Positions 49,640 to 60,140 of a DNA stretch of 64,000 nt are shown here, one piece after another. The position numbers were made by a program, and so were the translations under genes. The DNA is from Eumeta japonica (Eukaryota > Arthropoda > Insecta > Lepidoptera > Psychidae), in NCBI GenBank assembly GCA_005406025.1, contig BGZK01000527.1, positions 62,001 through 126,000 on the forward strand, read 5' to 3'. The notes under the pieces were generated by a model. The model saw only the letters and a program-made list of their open reading frames with translations, was not told where the DNA came from and made no database searches. Positions within the stretch are counted from its first letter, which is position 1. The number at the start of each line of letters is the position of its first letter.

Positions 49640-49980
49640 CGGCTCGAACCCGGCACTCGATAGCCATCGGTCAGTTTAAATAATGACGCGATCGTGCACC
49701 GTCGGCTCATTAAACACGCCGTCGCAGGCATTGTTCCGGCTGCGGACAGTCGCGGTAGTAGACAAAATAATACTCGGTTTACGTACGCCGCGGCCCGGGC
49801 CGGTGGAAACAAACGCGGCCGGCACCGCGGCCGCGGCGCGCTGTATCGCGTTACCGGCGCGCCGCGGCTCGTTCTCTCGTATGACGACGCCGGCTTTCCG
49901 AAAAACGTCACAAAGTTAAAGGCGAAGGCGAGGCGGCACGAAAATTGTTCTAAAATAAATCCGTGTTTTCTAAGAGACCT
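49640..49980. promoter_or_regulatory. GC-rich island
   Basis: A strong CpG-rich block with GGCCGCGGCGCGC and GCGACCGAG words and an AT core (GACAAAATAATACTCGG). Three overlapping frames on both strands argue for composition rather than coding. Candidate regulatory DNA. Confidence 0.32.
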
Positions 49981-50194
49981 GTGATGACCGTGTCTTTATT
50001 GCGACCGAGTTCGGATTGATAACTTTATAGGGAGTTGCATATCTTCACAGGTGGGATTGTGTTCTGCGATTTGTTGTAGGGACTAGGCAAATTACTCCTA
50101 CTATGACATTTCAATTTAATAGTACAATTCTGTACTGTATTCTACTACGCGGTGACACTGTAAATGTCGATGAAGACAGAGCTGAATAAAGAAT

Positions 50195-50300
50195 GTTTAT
50201 AGATTTTTAATCCTTATAAATACTAAAAAAACAATGTCTCTGTCTATTGGTCCGTTTGTGTGTTTGTAAACTCACCAATTACTCATACGATTTAAATGAT
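50195..50300 (-). mobile_element. RTE-like non-LTR 3' end fragment
   Basis: The order ATCCTTATAAATACTAAAA then TGTCTCTGTCTATTGGTCCG then GTTTGTGTGTTTGTAAAC resembles the inverted tail of RTE-like elements, which end in a TTTATAATATTA-type motif. Short and diverged. Confidence 0.35.
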
Positions 50301-50540
50301 TTTTCTTTAGTATGGAAATGCGTCATCTGGCGGGTTTATGTTATACACTCGCTTTTGCCGCTATTTCAGCTATTTCACTCTCCAAACATAGAATCAGCCC
50401 TTAATTTTTTATACCGATTGGTAATTATTAACAGCAATATCCAAGGAAATTTCACTAGCAACGCCAGCGAGAGCGAGATCGGGATCGTGGTTGTCAGCGT
50501 AATACATACATTTTTAACTACTAGATCACCGCCGCTGTTT

Positions 50541-50780
50541 TGGTTGCTTGGACCTTAAGCACTCTGTGCCGGCGCAGACGCAGGTTTATTGTTGAGCCTA
50601 CGACCTTCATCACCAACCGCCGGTTATTGGCCACAACCGCCGAGGCCGACGGCTTAGCATGTTGTCTAAACATGGAGAGACTGAACTTAAATGAGAAACT
50701 CATCGATCAGTTTGGGCGTGTGCGAAATTGAATCCGATACCTTCTGTCGTGAAGGCAACGCTCTCAACCACGGCAGCGCT
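50541..50780 (-). mobile_element. tRNA-derived SINE
   Basis: On the minus strand the head GCGCTGCCGTGGTTGAGAGC gives an A box and TATCGGATTCAATTTCG a B box at normal tRNA spacing (50778 to about 50712). The body contains an inverted pair (GCCGTCGGCCTCGGCGG) and ends near 50541. Several short open frames on both strands fall inside it and are not genes. Confidence 0.6.
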
Positions 50781-50944
50781 ACTGCCGCACTGCGCCCTCT
50801 CAATAGTGGGAGAGCGCGCCTATGCGTAGGAGTTAAAAAGAACATAATACCACAATACAACAATGATATCAAATATATTACTATTTTCGCTCGAAGCGTC
50901 TAGCAACCAAATATTAAGACCGATGAATTGTTTTGTTTTTTTTT

Positions 50945-51610
50945 TTACTCTCGAACCTGTGCTCCCGTAAAAGCGGACGTTTCATCGCGCGTTAACCGCG
51001 AAGGCGACCGTCTCGCAGTTTATTGGCCGGCGGTATAGCGCGCCGGCGCACTCGTAAATCGGCTTACGTTAATTTACGAGAAATTAACGATCCCTCATTT
51101 AAGTATTTTTTTTTACGTAACCCGTTACGTTTACGCAAACAGAAAACCAAGGATCACCATAGAACAAGCGATTCAGTTGAAAATCCAGCCGTTTATCGCA
51201 TAAATTTCGCGAGAACGCGAACAATCCATAAACAAAATAATGACGCGAGCGCCCACCACATATAAAAGCGGTCACGCTCGACCCGCCTCTTGCAAGAGCG
51301 GCGATAAAACAAATATTCAATTTCGCGGTTGTGAACACGCATCTCAATAACACGCGGAATGGGAATTTTACATTCGGCCGACCCGATAACCGTACGTTCG
51401 TTGTTGGACGCGGTTTGTGGTGCGACACGAGAAAAAGTGCACGAGGAGAATGTCGTTGTCGGGTCGGCGGCCGGTTCGGTTTTCTTAGCCGTGTCGTGTC
51501 GTGACGTAATAAACCACGCGACGATATCATCGAAAAACCTACATAATCGAATCGGAATAAGTACATTGTCAAACACAATCAGTTGTGCAACCTGTTACGT
51601 GACAATGTAA
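50945..51610. promoter_or_regulatory. large GC/CpG-rich island with the longest open frames in the window
   Basis: About 650 bases of CpG-rich sequence (TAGCGCGCCGGCGCAC, TCGCGCGTTAACCGCG) with TTAATTTACGAGAAATTAACG. Minus-strand frames of 159 and 127 codons overlap in different phases and have no domain, no conserved start context and cysteine/arginine-rich composition. I take this as constrained noncoding DNA, candidate enhancer. Confidence 0.35.
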
Positions 51611-51648
51611 AAAAAAAACAACAGGCCAAAGTGGTAATCAGGTAGTGC

Positions 51649-52318
51649 ATTAAGGTTCCGTACTTATGAAGGAAATTATGTGAAATTCGCAATATACATT
51701 TAAATCAAACGAATGTCATATCGCTCCCACAAATTCGAAAAATTCAAGCCAAAATATGGTAAACATAAATATACGTTTGAATAAAAAAGACAAGTGTTGT
51801 TTTGAAATCCAAATGAATACCTTCTATGAATCGGCGATTAGATTGTCAATTGAAAATTAAGAATACTTAATAAAATTACAAGATTTTGTGGAAATAATTA
51901 TTGATGAGTTTGAAGATTTTTTTATATTATTAAAGTGTATGGTTAAATATTTAGAGATAAGAGATAAATTTAACGACTTTGGAAGCTAATAAACCGCAAT
52001 ATTTAGTCCTTAGAGGAAAACTCTATAAAAAATCTTATAGTATACCTTTCCAAAGACATGTCATACAATGTAGTACGTCGACATAATTATTCACCTCTCG
52101 ATTTTATTTAGGGAACATAATACCTATTCTTTTATAACTTTTTTACTTCATTACATGGCGATTCACATAAGATTTCTACTTGTATAATTTCATGAAATGC
52201 AATTAAAAAATGACATATTTATAAGGCTTTGACCTATGTAGAGCAGAAGAGTCGAACGGAAGGACAGGTTGAAAGTATAAGGGTTCCTTTCTTGTCTTTG
52301 GCTGCGGTACCCCAAAAA
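51649..52318 (+). mobile_element. GGTTCCGTA-type interspersed repeat
   Basis: Begins TTAAGGTTCCGTACTTATG and ends AAGGGTTCC and TTGGCTGCGGTACCCCAAAA, the paired ends of the repeat type seen at 37440 and 46517. The interior is AT-rich and noncoding. The assignment rests on the two ends only. Confidence 0.45.
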
Positions 52319-52554
52319 ATAGATAGTTAAACAAACCGCGAATCAGATTGATGCGTCTTCTTTTTCATCGTGAGTCTAAAGTACATTACAATGATTTGTA
52401 GGAACTATTAAACTCAAATATACCATGAAATAGCATAGTGTACAATTCGTTGTAATTTATAGTTTTATTTTATTGTGTTTCACTACGTTAGTAAGCTGTG
52501 TGAGTTTTGGAATTAACCGCATATGACACCGTAGCAATTTTCTAATTTTAAAAA

Positions 52555-52740
52555 TTGACTAAAATGAATCTCATTGGTGACAAGCTTGTAGCACGCTGGG
52601 AGTGCTCACGGCCGTGCCGGTGCCGCGCGCTCACCCGTCCCGCTCCTTGAACGTGACCGCGGCGCGGGCGCAGAGCCGGACCCCGAGTCGCTACTACGCG
52701 GGTCGTCTTACAACCTGTGTATGAATATAACAATTTACGA
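52555..52740 (-). other. isolated GC-rich segment bounded by splice-like signals
   Basis: A GC-rich block is preceded on the minus strand by an acceptor-like ATTCATACACAG (near 52715) and contains a donor-like GGACGG|GTGAGC (near 52633). One phase stays open from 52754 to 52548. No protein family recognised. It could be an unrecognised exon, part of a noncoding transcript, or another regulatory island. Confidence 0.22.
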
Positions 52741-52944
52741 CCGCTGTCCACCATTTAAATAGCGATAAATTTAAATTTTATGTTTAAACAATTATTAGTT
52801 TCCGATTTCTGACTTTGTAAAATGTGTCGTCGATAATCATTTGAGCTTTTGACGTTGACTCAAGCTATAAGTTAGCGTAGATACGTCAATTGCCGTTCAC
52901 GAATAGTTATTGAATTAAATGCACTTATTATATATAGACTAAGA

Positions 52945-53215
52945 ATTAGTTACAGATGGCGTGCCCAAATGGAACGACGGGTACGCGACCTACGGAGGGT
53001 GCTAAATACCGAGGACGCGAAGATCTTCATCAGAAGGATGTCGTAACAAAAAAGGCCAGGGAGGCCAAGTTAATAGTGCCTGACTGCATTGAAGTTCTCA
53101 GGGATTCTTTCAAGTCGAACGGGACTCTTACCAGTCGAAGTGGGAGTCGAATAATCGAGACAGGTGGTCAAAGATTGAGAAGACCGTGCCCCGGAATGGG
53201 TTTATAACTATGCAG
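52945..53215 (+). other. unrecognised 83-codon open frame
   Basis: The frame starts MACPNGTTGTRPTEG. Another phase of the same DNA reads WRAQMERRVRDLRRVLN, and a third YQSKWESNNRDRW, so parts of a decayed transposon protein are plausible. The GC-richer block has sharp AT-rich borders. I cannot name a family. Confidence 0.25.
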
Positions 53216-53559
53216 AAAGAAAAATGGATTACAAAAAAAAAAAACTGTCTTTTAATATTTTAGAAATATATATAATAGGCCTTTGCGATTATCAACATTA
53301 GCTGTCCTTATGATTCTATTTCTTTTTTATATCTAAAAATCGTCCTTTATACTGTAAATCTATCGATATGTGCACATATTCTATTTTGAACGCCTTTCAA
53401 TAAAGCGTAAACGTAAATCATGTTTCGTACCTGTTTTGTGTTAAAAATAAGATATACTAAACTCGCATTTCGCATTTCACGTCCGAGGCGACGTTAACAA
53501 ACGACTCACTCCAAAGTCACGAAGATGACAGTAAGCGATTATTCTGAAATATATTTTCA

Positions 53560-53780
53560 ATCTTATCATAATCCTTGATGCGACGTATCGCCGTATCGCC
53601 GATACATCACGCCGTGGATCGATTGTCCAAACAATTGAGTCGCACGCGACACCCACGCGGGACTGTCTCGTGGCGTCCGCGACTCAGGATTAATAATTTC
53701 GCACCAGCCCATCGCGTTCACGGTATCACTTATTGTTCCCGAGACGGTGCCCGGCCATTGATTAATTTCCATGAAGTGGA
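53560..53780. promoter_or_regulatory. GC-rich island
   Basis: CpG-rich block with repeated CGCCGTATCG words at its start and AGGATTAATAATTTCGC and CATTGATTAATTTCC near its end. Both strands carry accidental frames. Candidate regulatory DNA. Confidence 0.33.
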
Positions 53781-53949
53781 TGTAATTCAAAACGTTTCGT
53801 TAAAATGGTAAAAATCAAATACACCATAAATTTTTACCATTACTACATAACTATCAAATACACCGATGAAGTACCGACTCTGATATGTGTCACTTTCTAG
53901 CTTATTATATTTCATGCCCGAATTGATATTAGTTGGCTGCCTGAATGCA

Positions 53950-54190
53950 GCATTAGGTAGTGACCCTCGTTGCTGCGCTGGGGCGTGGGTTCGATTCCGC
54001 ACAAGACAAACATTTATTTAGTAAAAAATTAATGTATACGTATAGTCTGAGTATTTCTATGTACTATATTATATGTGTACACAAAACCATATATTATCTG
54101 TATATGGTTTACATATCGTATACATATATTATCAAATATCTGATACCCATAGTACAAGCGTTCTTGTATAGTTTGAGACGAGATGGTGAT
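53950..54190 (+). mobile_element. tRNA-derived SINE
   Basis: A consensus B box (GTGGGTTCGATTCCGC, ending at 54000) follows an A-box-like TTAGGTAGTGACCC at normal spacing. The downstream ACAAACATTTATTTAG and GTCTGAGTATTTCTATGTAC match the body of SINEs I recall from Lepidoptera. The right boundary is approximate. Confidence 0.6.
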
Positions 54191-54825
54191 ATTATTTTAA
54201 AAGTAATAAAAAGATAACATATATAGACCTAGCATAAAGCAGTGCTCAATTCTTGTAAATCTAAATTATATATAATATATGTTGTGTACAAATTATCATT
54301 GAGACCATTCCATACACATTCTACTGCAACTGCATTTAAAATGAGAATAATGTTTTCATAGATTTTTTTTGTCGTACTACGCTTGCGTTAAACTAAAATT
54401 GTCAATGACAAAATAGTGGTGACCTAAACCTAGATCTAGTTATGGTATTATTAGGGACCGATATATTTTTAGAAGTAAAGGAAAAATGCTACCAAGTTGA
54501 ACTGTTTGTATTGTAAAGGAAAAATTTTACCAACTTATGTAGCAAAAATGCTATAAACTTAGACTCGCCCGATATTGAAAACATTGGAATGTCATCCGCT
54601 AGACTACGAAAATCGTTGTGAGAAAACTTCTACCTAAATAAATAACAATACCTAATTCAAAACATAAATATATATAAATTTAATTTTCTTTTCGTGCACA
54701 TCTTGCGCCTACTAATTTGCGATACGATAATAAAATGACAGATTCTAAGCCAATATTTAATTATACTACTTGTCCATTAACGCTTCTATTAGATCAGATA
54801 ATGTGCATATTTGCACGGAAAGATG
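54190..54825. other. AT-rich stretch, nothing recognised
   Basis: No coding or repeat evidence. Confidence 0.5.
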
Positions 54826-55240
54826 AACGTATTTGCCTTTCGCCGTGGCCCGCGAGCCGGCGGCGAATCGCCCCTAAATGAGTCATCCGCGTAGTTCATT
54901 CATAACTCTTGTCAAAACTCATTCGCGTGTCGGTGCAAAACGCTCGCGCGGCTCTCGACACAACATTGCACTTAGGCTCCGTTTTGCGTCTCAATCCGTA
55001 TTTTTTACGGCCGCTTATTAATGACCGGCCGATATGCACCGATACGGCGGACGCGCGACAATCCAAGATTAATACCCGAGGTGGCGGAATGTCACCTTAA
55101 TTTATGATCGGCTATTGTCCGGCGGTGACGTCACGGCCGCCGCCGCCCCTCCCCCCCGACCTGCGTACCCCCGCGACCCGACTATCTCCGTTCACTACGT
55201 TTCATCGGTGTGTCGCGTCGTTTTATGGGACTGCTGAAAG
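54825..55240. promoter_or_regulatory. GC-rich island with bicoid-class and CRE-like words
   Basis: CpG-rich block with GCTTATTAATGACCGG, CCAAGATTAATACCCG, CCTTAATTTATGATCGG and a TGACGTCA palindrome (55126-55133). Plus-strand frames of about 60 codons lack domains. Density of known homeodomain-type words is high for an island this size. Confidence 0.38.
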
Positions 55241-55373
55241 GTTGAATTCTTGGATTAGGGGTTTGCATGCAGGTTTATATAGAGATTAAAATACTTTGTT
55301 ATTATGTTATTTTTTTTTGGAAGTAGTTGGCTAAACAAACGACAACTACCAATATTATCCCTAACAACTAACC

Positions 55374-55690
55374 GTTAAGGAGTGCTGTGGCTTCCATCGT
55401 CTGCTTATCAGCATAAGATGATTATTACCAGACGTTAAATCTTGAATACTAAAAAAGAGCTCAAACACACTAAATTGACTACAAATATTCGAGCGTATCC
55501 CTCGATTTTTCTGTGAAACCATCATCAGATCCTCACTCGGCGACTATGGGACCACCTCGGGGTATACCCTTCAAACAAAAAAAGAAAAGAAATTCGAAAT
55601 CGGTGCATAGTTGACGAAGACATCGCTGAACATAAATAGAAAAGAATTACAGGCGGACACAGAGCCTACTCTCATGTTTGAAGTTGACTA
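55374..55690 (+). mobile_element. interspersed repeat, copy 2 (pair of 23703)
   Basis: Same order of blocks as at 23703: CGTTAAGGAGTGCTGTGGC, CATCATCAGATCC, ACTATGGGACCACCTCGGGG, CTTTCAAACAAAAAAAG, and GACGAAGACATCGCTG. This copy is closer than copy 1 to the form I recall from Lepidoptera. Noncoding. Confidence 0.65.
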
Positions 55691-55799
55691 AAAAGCGTTG
55701 TATCACTTCGGCGGAAATCACGTAATACCTTTAAACCCACAATTTTAGTTACATACCTCAGCCAGTATATGTTTTTGAAGGTTTTATTCCTTTTTGAAG

Positions 55800-55925
55800 C
55801 AGAGCATAGTGTCAAATTCTCGTCCCGGCTGCGGCGAGGCGGTCGCCGGCGGCGGGCCGCGCACGTTCTAGTGTTTCAGGCAACCGCAACTGTTAGTGCC
55901 AAGGGTCGATAACGTTTCGTCTCTT
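55800..55925. promoter_or_regulatory. short GC-rich island
   Basis: CGGCTGCGGCGAGGCGGTCG-type CpG patch of about 100 bases in AT-rich sequence. Weak candidate. Confidence 0.22.
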
Positions 55926-55959
55926 TGTTTCTCATAGTTTACACACTAATAATTTATCG

Positions 55960-56832
55960 AGGCACTAGCTTTTGCCAGCGGCTCCGTCCGCGTGGATACG
56001 TAATCATTTCTTCGTTTTCTATATCGAGTGAACTTGCTAACACTGAGACCGATCCCGGTCCTGTTTTCGATTTAAGTCCGATTTCACAGTTCGCGATTCT
56101 GCCGCCCTCCCTTTTCCGATCGCGTTGTGGCTCGAATTGCAATATCGATACCGCTTTAAATAATGATTCCGATTTCTTTTAAATCATTCCACAGGAACGC
56201 TTTGGTGGAAGTATAAAACATCATGTATATAATCCAGAAAACATTGTATCTGCGTGCTTATATTTATCTAAGTCCCTACAACCGCTTATACAAAATTTAG
56301 TTACAAATAACAAACATCGTCACTGAGTATCACATTTGTAATATTATAATAATAGGATATAGTGCTGATGAAAGGAGCATTTGTTCTAATTTACTATAAT
56401 TTTCTTATTATTCACTTACTGCCTGACACCTTATTTTTCTTTACATGCTACTTTACAAATATTATTGCTCATTCTAACACCGTTCGTTTTAACAAAGTAA
56501 AACAATAAAAATGGGCCATATAACTAAATAAAATTAATGACTTTTCAAACTTCTACTTACAAACATAAATACACAACAAAATGAAAAGTAATCTATATTT
56601 TACTTAACGATGAGTTATATCATAAAATATTCAATGAGTTTTCTAAGGTTCATGAAAATTTGATAAGCTATTGTCGAGTTATAAGTAGACATGCAAACGA
56701 ACAAACAGAAAAACAAATAAAAAAGTAACTTGCTTGTTCCCTGGGGTCAAACTATCTTCGTGCTAAATTTCATCAAAATCGGTATAGGGACTTAACATGA
56801 AAACATAACTTTCGGGTTTATAATATTAATGT
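55960..56832 (+). mobile_element. RTE-like non-LTR-derived element
   Basis: The left end CACTAGCTTTTGCCAGCGGC then TCCGTCCGCGTGG and the right end GGGTTTATAATATTAATG are the two hallmark ends of a repeat class common in arthropods (usual form: CTAGCTGTTGCCCGCGACTTC ... TATAATATTAGTA, partial). Near the right end, GACATGCAAACGAACAAACAG and AAATTTCATCAAAATCGG fit the same class. The middle is AT-rich and may contain another insertion. Confidence 0.5.
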
Positions 56833-57054
56833 CGATACTTTAGTAATTAAATAAAACTGCTTGTTAATTTTTGGTACCGATTAGTGCAAAACTAATTTAA
56901 TTTTCAAACTATTTTATATCAGAAAATATATTTTAATACACAAACAATACATTTCAATCAAACTCAGAAACATTAGCCTTTTTCAGAAAATGTATCTTTT
57001 CTTCCTGTTGCGTTTGTTCGATTACAATTCGTCATCGAAATCGGTTTATTTAAC

Positions 57055-57310
57055 TTATCACCTTTGATCGCGCAGACGTCCGAACGATTTTAAGGCATTC
57101 GCGTCGGGCACCGGCGGCGTGGGAGTCGCCGGCGAGGGCGCGATCGGGGCCGGCGATAAAAATGTTATAACAGAACAAACATAATAACTATGCCTAAAGA
57201 CATGAAACAATATTCAACAATGGACAATCAGAGCTGCGGGCGCTTAACAGGCGTTTAAGCGAGTAATCGACTTTAACGTCGGCCGTATCTGTCTAGATCT
57301 AATTTAAGAT
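57055..57310. promoter_or_regulatory. GC-rich island
   Basis: CpG-rich patch (GGCACCGGCGGCGTGGGAG, GCGCGATCGGGGCCGGCG) with GATAAAAATGTTATAAC and a GCGTTTAAGCGAG word. No frame. Candidate regulatory DNA. Confidence 0.3.
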
Positions 57311-57740
57311 CTAACTTAAGATAATATAATAACTTCGTATGCGTTCTATGGCCTTAGGTGAGCTAACGTCCAATTTATTGTTAATCGTATTATAAACCGA
57401 CCGAGCCTTTCTCGTTCATCGCTTCCTACGCTGGTAACGGAAGTCAAATAATTTGTGTATCAATTTGATTGATATAGTCCATTAATTTCATACGATGACT
57501 TTTTTGTTTTATAACTTTTTTTTTTTGGAATAAAAATAAATGTTAAATGATGGTCTATTTCGAAAACTACCTCCTTTACTTAGATACAGGAATTTTAAAA
57601 ATGTCGCTTGTCATTACCGTTATTCACAAGCGAGTCTATTTTTTTCTTCTTATTTCGTCCCTGTATATTTTCGTAAGTATGTTTTGAATTCTTCGTATTA
57701 CAAAATAAGACGCAGAACAAACTTCCACGCAAGCAACATC
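57310..57740. other. AT-rich stretch, nothing recognised
   Basis: A duplicated TCTAATTTAAGATCTAACTT-like segment near 57297-57320. Otherwise background. Confidence 0.45.
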
Positions 57741-58270
57741 CCGTGTTAGCATAAGCAAGTACCTGCAACATTAGGAGTGCCGGCGGGCGGCGCGCCCTCT
57801 ACGGCTAATAAACTATTTGAGCTGAGGCTGCTCTGTTGACACTGTCGCTTAACACCTGAACAATGTTTCTCGTTTACATTAATGTAAATTAGGTTAGGTC
57901 TGCCCCGCGGCGCGCGCGCCGCCCGCCGCCCGCCCACCGCCGTTAGACGTGCCACCTCGAGTTATGTAACCTCACCTCTTTACGTGCTGCACGCGGCAAT
58001 TAGACCGTTGATCGATCGCCGTTCGGCTTTGCCGTCGTCTATTCGGTAACACTCCGTCGGGAAAGAAGCGAGCCCCGTACGCCGTTTGTCGCTGTCTAGT
58101 GCAAACACTGCGTGAATTGCTAGTTGGGGCGTGCCCTTCTACAATTTACAATGACTAGCGCCGATATTGAGTCCTTAACGCTGGCGCAGGATAGATTTAA
58201 GGCTGCTGACGGCCGTCGGCTGACGCCTGCGCGGCGATATCGTCCAGACCTATGGCTTAATATCGTTTCC
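57740..58270. promoter_or_regulatory. strong GC-rich island with a Fox/homeodomain palindrome
   Basis: CpG-rich runs (GCGGCGCGCGCGCCGCCCGC) surround TTTACATTAATGTAAA (57873-57888), a perfect 16-bp palindrome built from two Fox-like TTTACA halves and an ATTAAT core. TTATGTAACCTCACCTC and GGCAATTAGACC follow. No convincing coding frame. One of the best enhancer candidates in the window. Confidence 0.4.
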
Positions 58271-59425
58271 AATTAATGGATCAATTGATTTAATTTGACT
58301 TAATCCATAAACTGTCTTAAAATACGATTTATGCTTAACCATTTCTATCGCTAATATCATATTATCACTAATATAATTACGCAAGCTAAATATTCCTTCC
58401 GTACCAAAATAAATTCAAACCATTTGATCGTATGTTATACGACATACACGTTTCTTTATTTTTTCACGTAAATACAAAAACATTTATAATATTTCTATTG
58501 CTGTCTACTCAGTGTCTCTTTGAATTTTCAGCTCAAATTGGCTTGTCTATATTTGTCTTTTTATTAAGGCTTAATACCTAACGGAAGCAAAAATGGGATT
58601 TTTATATCGAATCTCATGCGTAGTATCTACCTGTGCCCAAACCCTTTACAGCACATTGTTACAAGTTGTATATAGTTTCGAAATAGAATAAAATCTTTAA
58701 CAAAATAGTTTTATAACACTTTAATAATTTTAGAAATTGCTTAGTAACACTATAATTTGGGTAACTTTTAAATATTGTCTACCTGGCACTGAAACACAAA
58801 TCAAAATATTATTGCATTGAGTTATTTTTTATTTTCAACACTTTTTGTATAAAACGGTGATAAAATGATCTGCATGAGTTTGGCTCATAATTTTCTAATT
58901 ATAAATATATTTTCCCGTGCAGATTTTATGGAAACTTCTTAAATTTAATGTATTTGAAATAAGCTCTTCTATTTTTTAGCCCTTGTATTATTATATACTT
59001 AACAAACAATTAAAAGTTAATGTTTTTGGTTATATTCACGACTGCCTCCATTAAGTAACAAAAGGACAATTTATGTAACTAGTGTTGTCGCAAGCTCTTG
59101 ATGAAAATATATTAAATTAATTAATTAAATGTGTGACATGTCTGATTAATCTTTAAAATTAATTCATATACGCTCTTTTTTGTTTTATCTTACTTCATTG
59201 ATAGACGACTTCCCTATAATCGTGTGATACCTAAATTAAACAAAAGACATCAACGCGTTTCATTGTTCATTGCCCGTATTATTTGACATATTAAACGGTC
59301 TTCATAGCAATGTAAACATATCTCACACTGAAATTGCATATACATAATCTATATTATCTGCTATATATTATCGTTCCTTCCTTCTCTGGACATACTATAC
59401 TCGCGCACTATCAAACGATATCTAA
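58270..59425. other. AT-rich stretch, nothing recognised
   Basis: AT-rich background. The 19-mer shared with 7628 lies at 59242-59260. No gene evidence. Confidence 0.5.
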
Positions 59426-59429
59426 ACGT

Positions 59430-59665
59430 ATTAAAATGAGAGCAAAGCTAAATACTAGGCGTGACGCCGACGTGGGAATGTATAAAAATAGCGGGGCTCG
59501 GGAAGGATTCTGCAGCGGGTGAGCGCGGGAGGTGTCAAACAGCGGTGGAGTGTTTAGCGTCCGTCAGCGCTCCGCGTAAACACGCGCCGACCCGCCGGCG
59601 GGATCACAGACGCGGTTCCTAGTCCGGCGATCCGAACGGCAGCGATACAGCTGATAATAATTGCG
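59430..59665. promoter_or_regulatory. GC-rich island with TATA-like and donor-like signals on the plus strand
   Basis: A TATAAAAATA word (59481-59490) is followed 30-40 bases later by GCAGCGG|GTGAGC, then a CpG-rich block. This could be a small plus-strand promoter and first exon of a noncoding transcript, or an enhancer with chance motifs. Confidence 0.25.
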
Positions 59666-59924
59666 CGCGCATATAAAAAAAAAACTGACAATCGAATACT
59701 GTTTGTAAGGTGATCATCCACATCTACTTATGCCGCCTTTAAAAACCGGTCGTAAAAGTACCGTGACCGGCATCGCGGATATAGGAGTCGCATCCGTTTG
59801 ATTCGTCTCGTTATGCATGACACTTACATAACTACAACATTCATCTCCTTCTTAATATTGTTTTGACGTTATAACCTCTTATAAATCGATGAACGCCAGC
59901 TACATGCAGGAAAAATCATGACTC

Positions 59925-60140
59925 ATTGTCGCGTTCCGCCTGAGCCGAGCGTGCGAGCGAGAGTGCGGAACAATAGATAGGCACAATCGGCTTAAGCGTT
60001 CGGTTTGTGACGCATCTGTCTCTCTTCCACTCTATCGACCGATACAGTGGAAGAGAAATACAAAATAATGATAATTATTTTGTATTTCTCTTGATGACAC
60101 AATTATTATTACTAGATGATACAAAATAATGATAATTCAG
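59925..60140. repeat. cluster of hairpins with a perfect 18-bp inverted repeat
   Basis: AGAGAAATACAAAATAAT (60052-60069) and its exact inverse (60074-60091) are separated by GATA. Just upstream, CTCTTCCACTCTATC (60022-60036) pairs with one mismatch to GATACAGTGGAAGAG (60041-60055), sharing the AGAG. A further TACAAAATAATGATAATT copy lies near 60120, and GTTCCGC...GCGGAAC flanks lie near 59935-59970. This looks like a foldback or MITE-type element. Confidence 0.75.

Noticed and set aside
49630..49984. Open frames on both strands near 49.7 kb
   Set aside because: Three frames overlap in a CpG-rich island. Composition artefact.
51099..51578. Minus-strand frame of 159 codons, the longest in the window
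   Set aside because: No recognisable domain, a second phase is open over the same bases, and composition follows the CpG-rich island. Kept only as a low-interest test.
53987..54000. Consensus tRNA B box suggesting a tRNA gene
   Set aside because: No cloverleaf acceptor stem can be formed, and the downstream sequence matches a SINE body.
18664..55133. Three perfect TGACGTCA octamers (18664, 34994, 55126)
   Set aside because: About one is expected by chance in 64 kb, and CpG-rich islands raise this. Not evidence of a CREB-type programme by itself.
57883..57898. TTAGGTTAGG, two units of the insect telomere repeat
   Set aside because: Only two units inside a GC-rich island. Chance.
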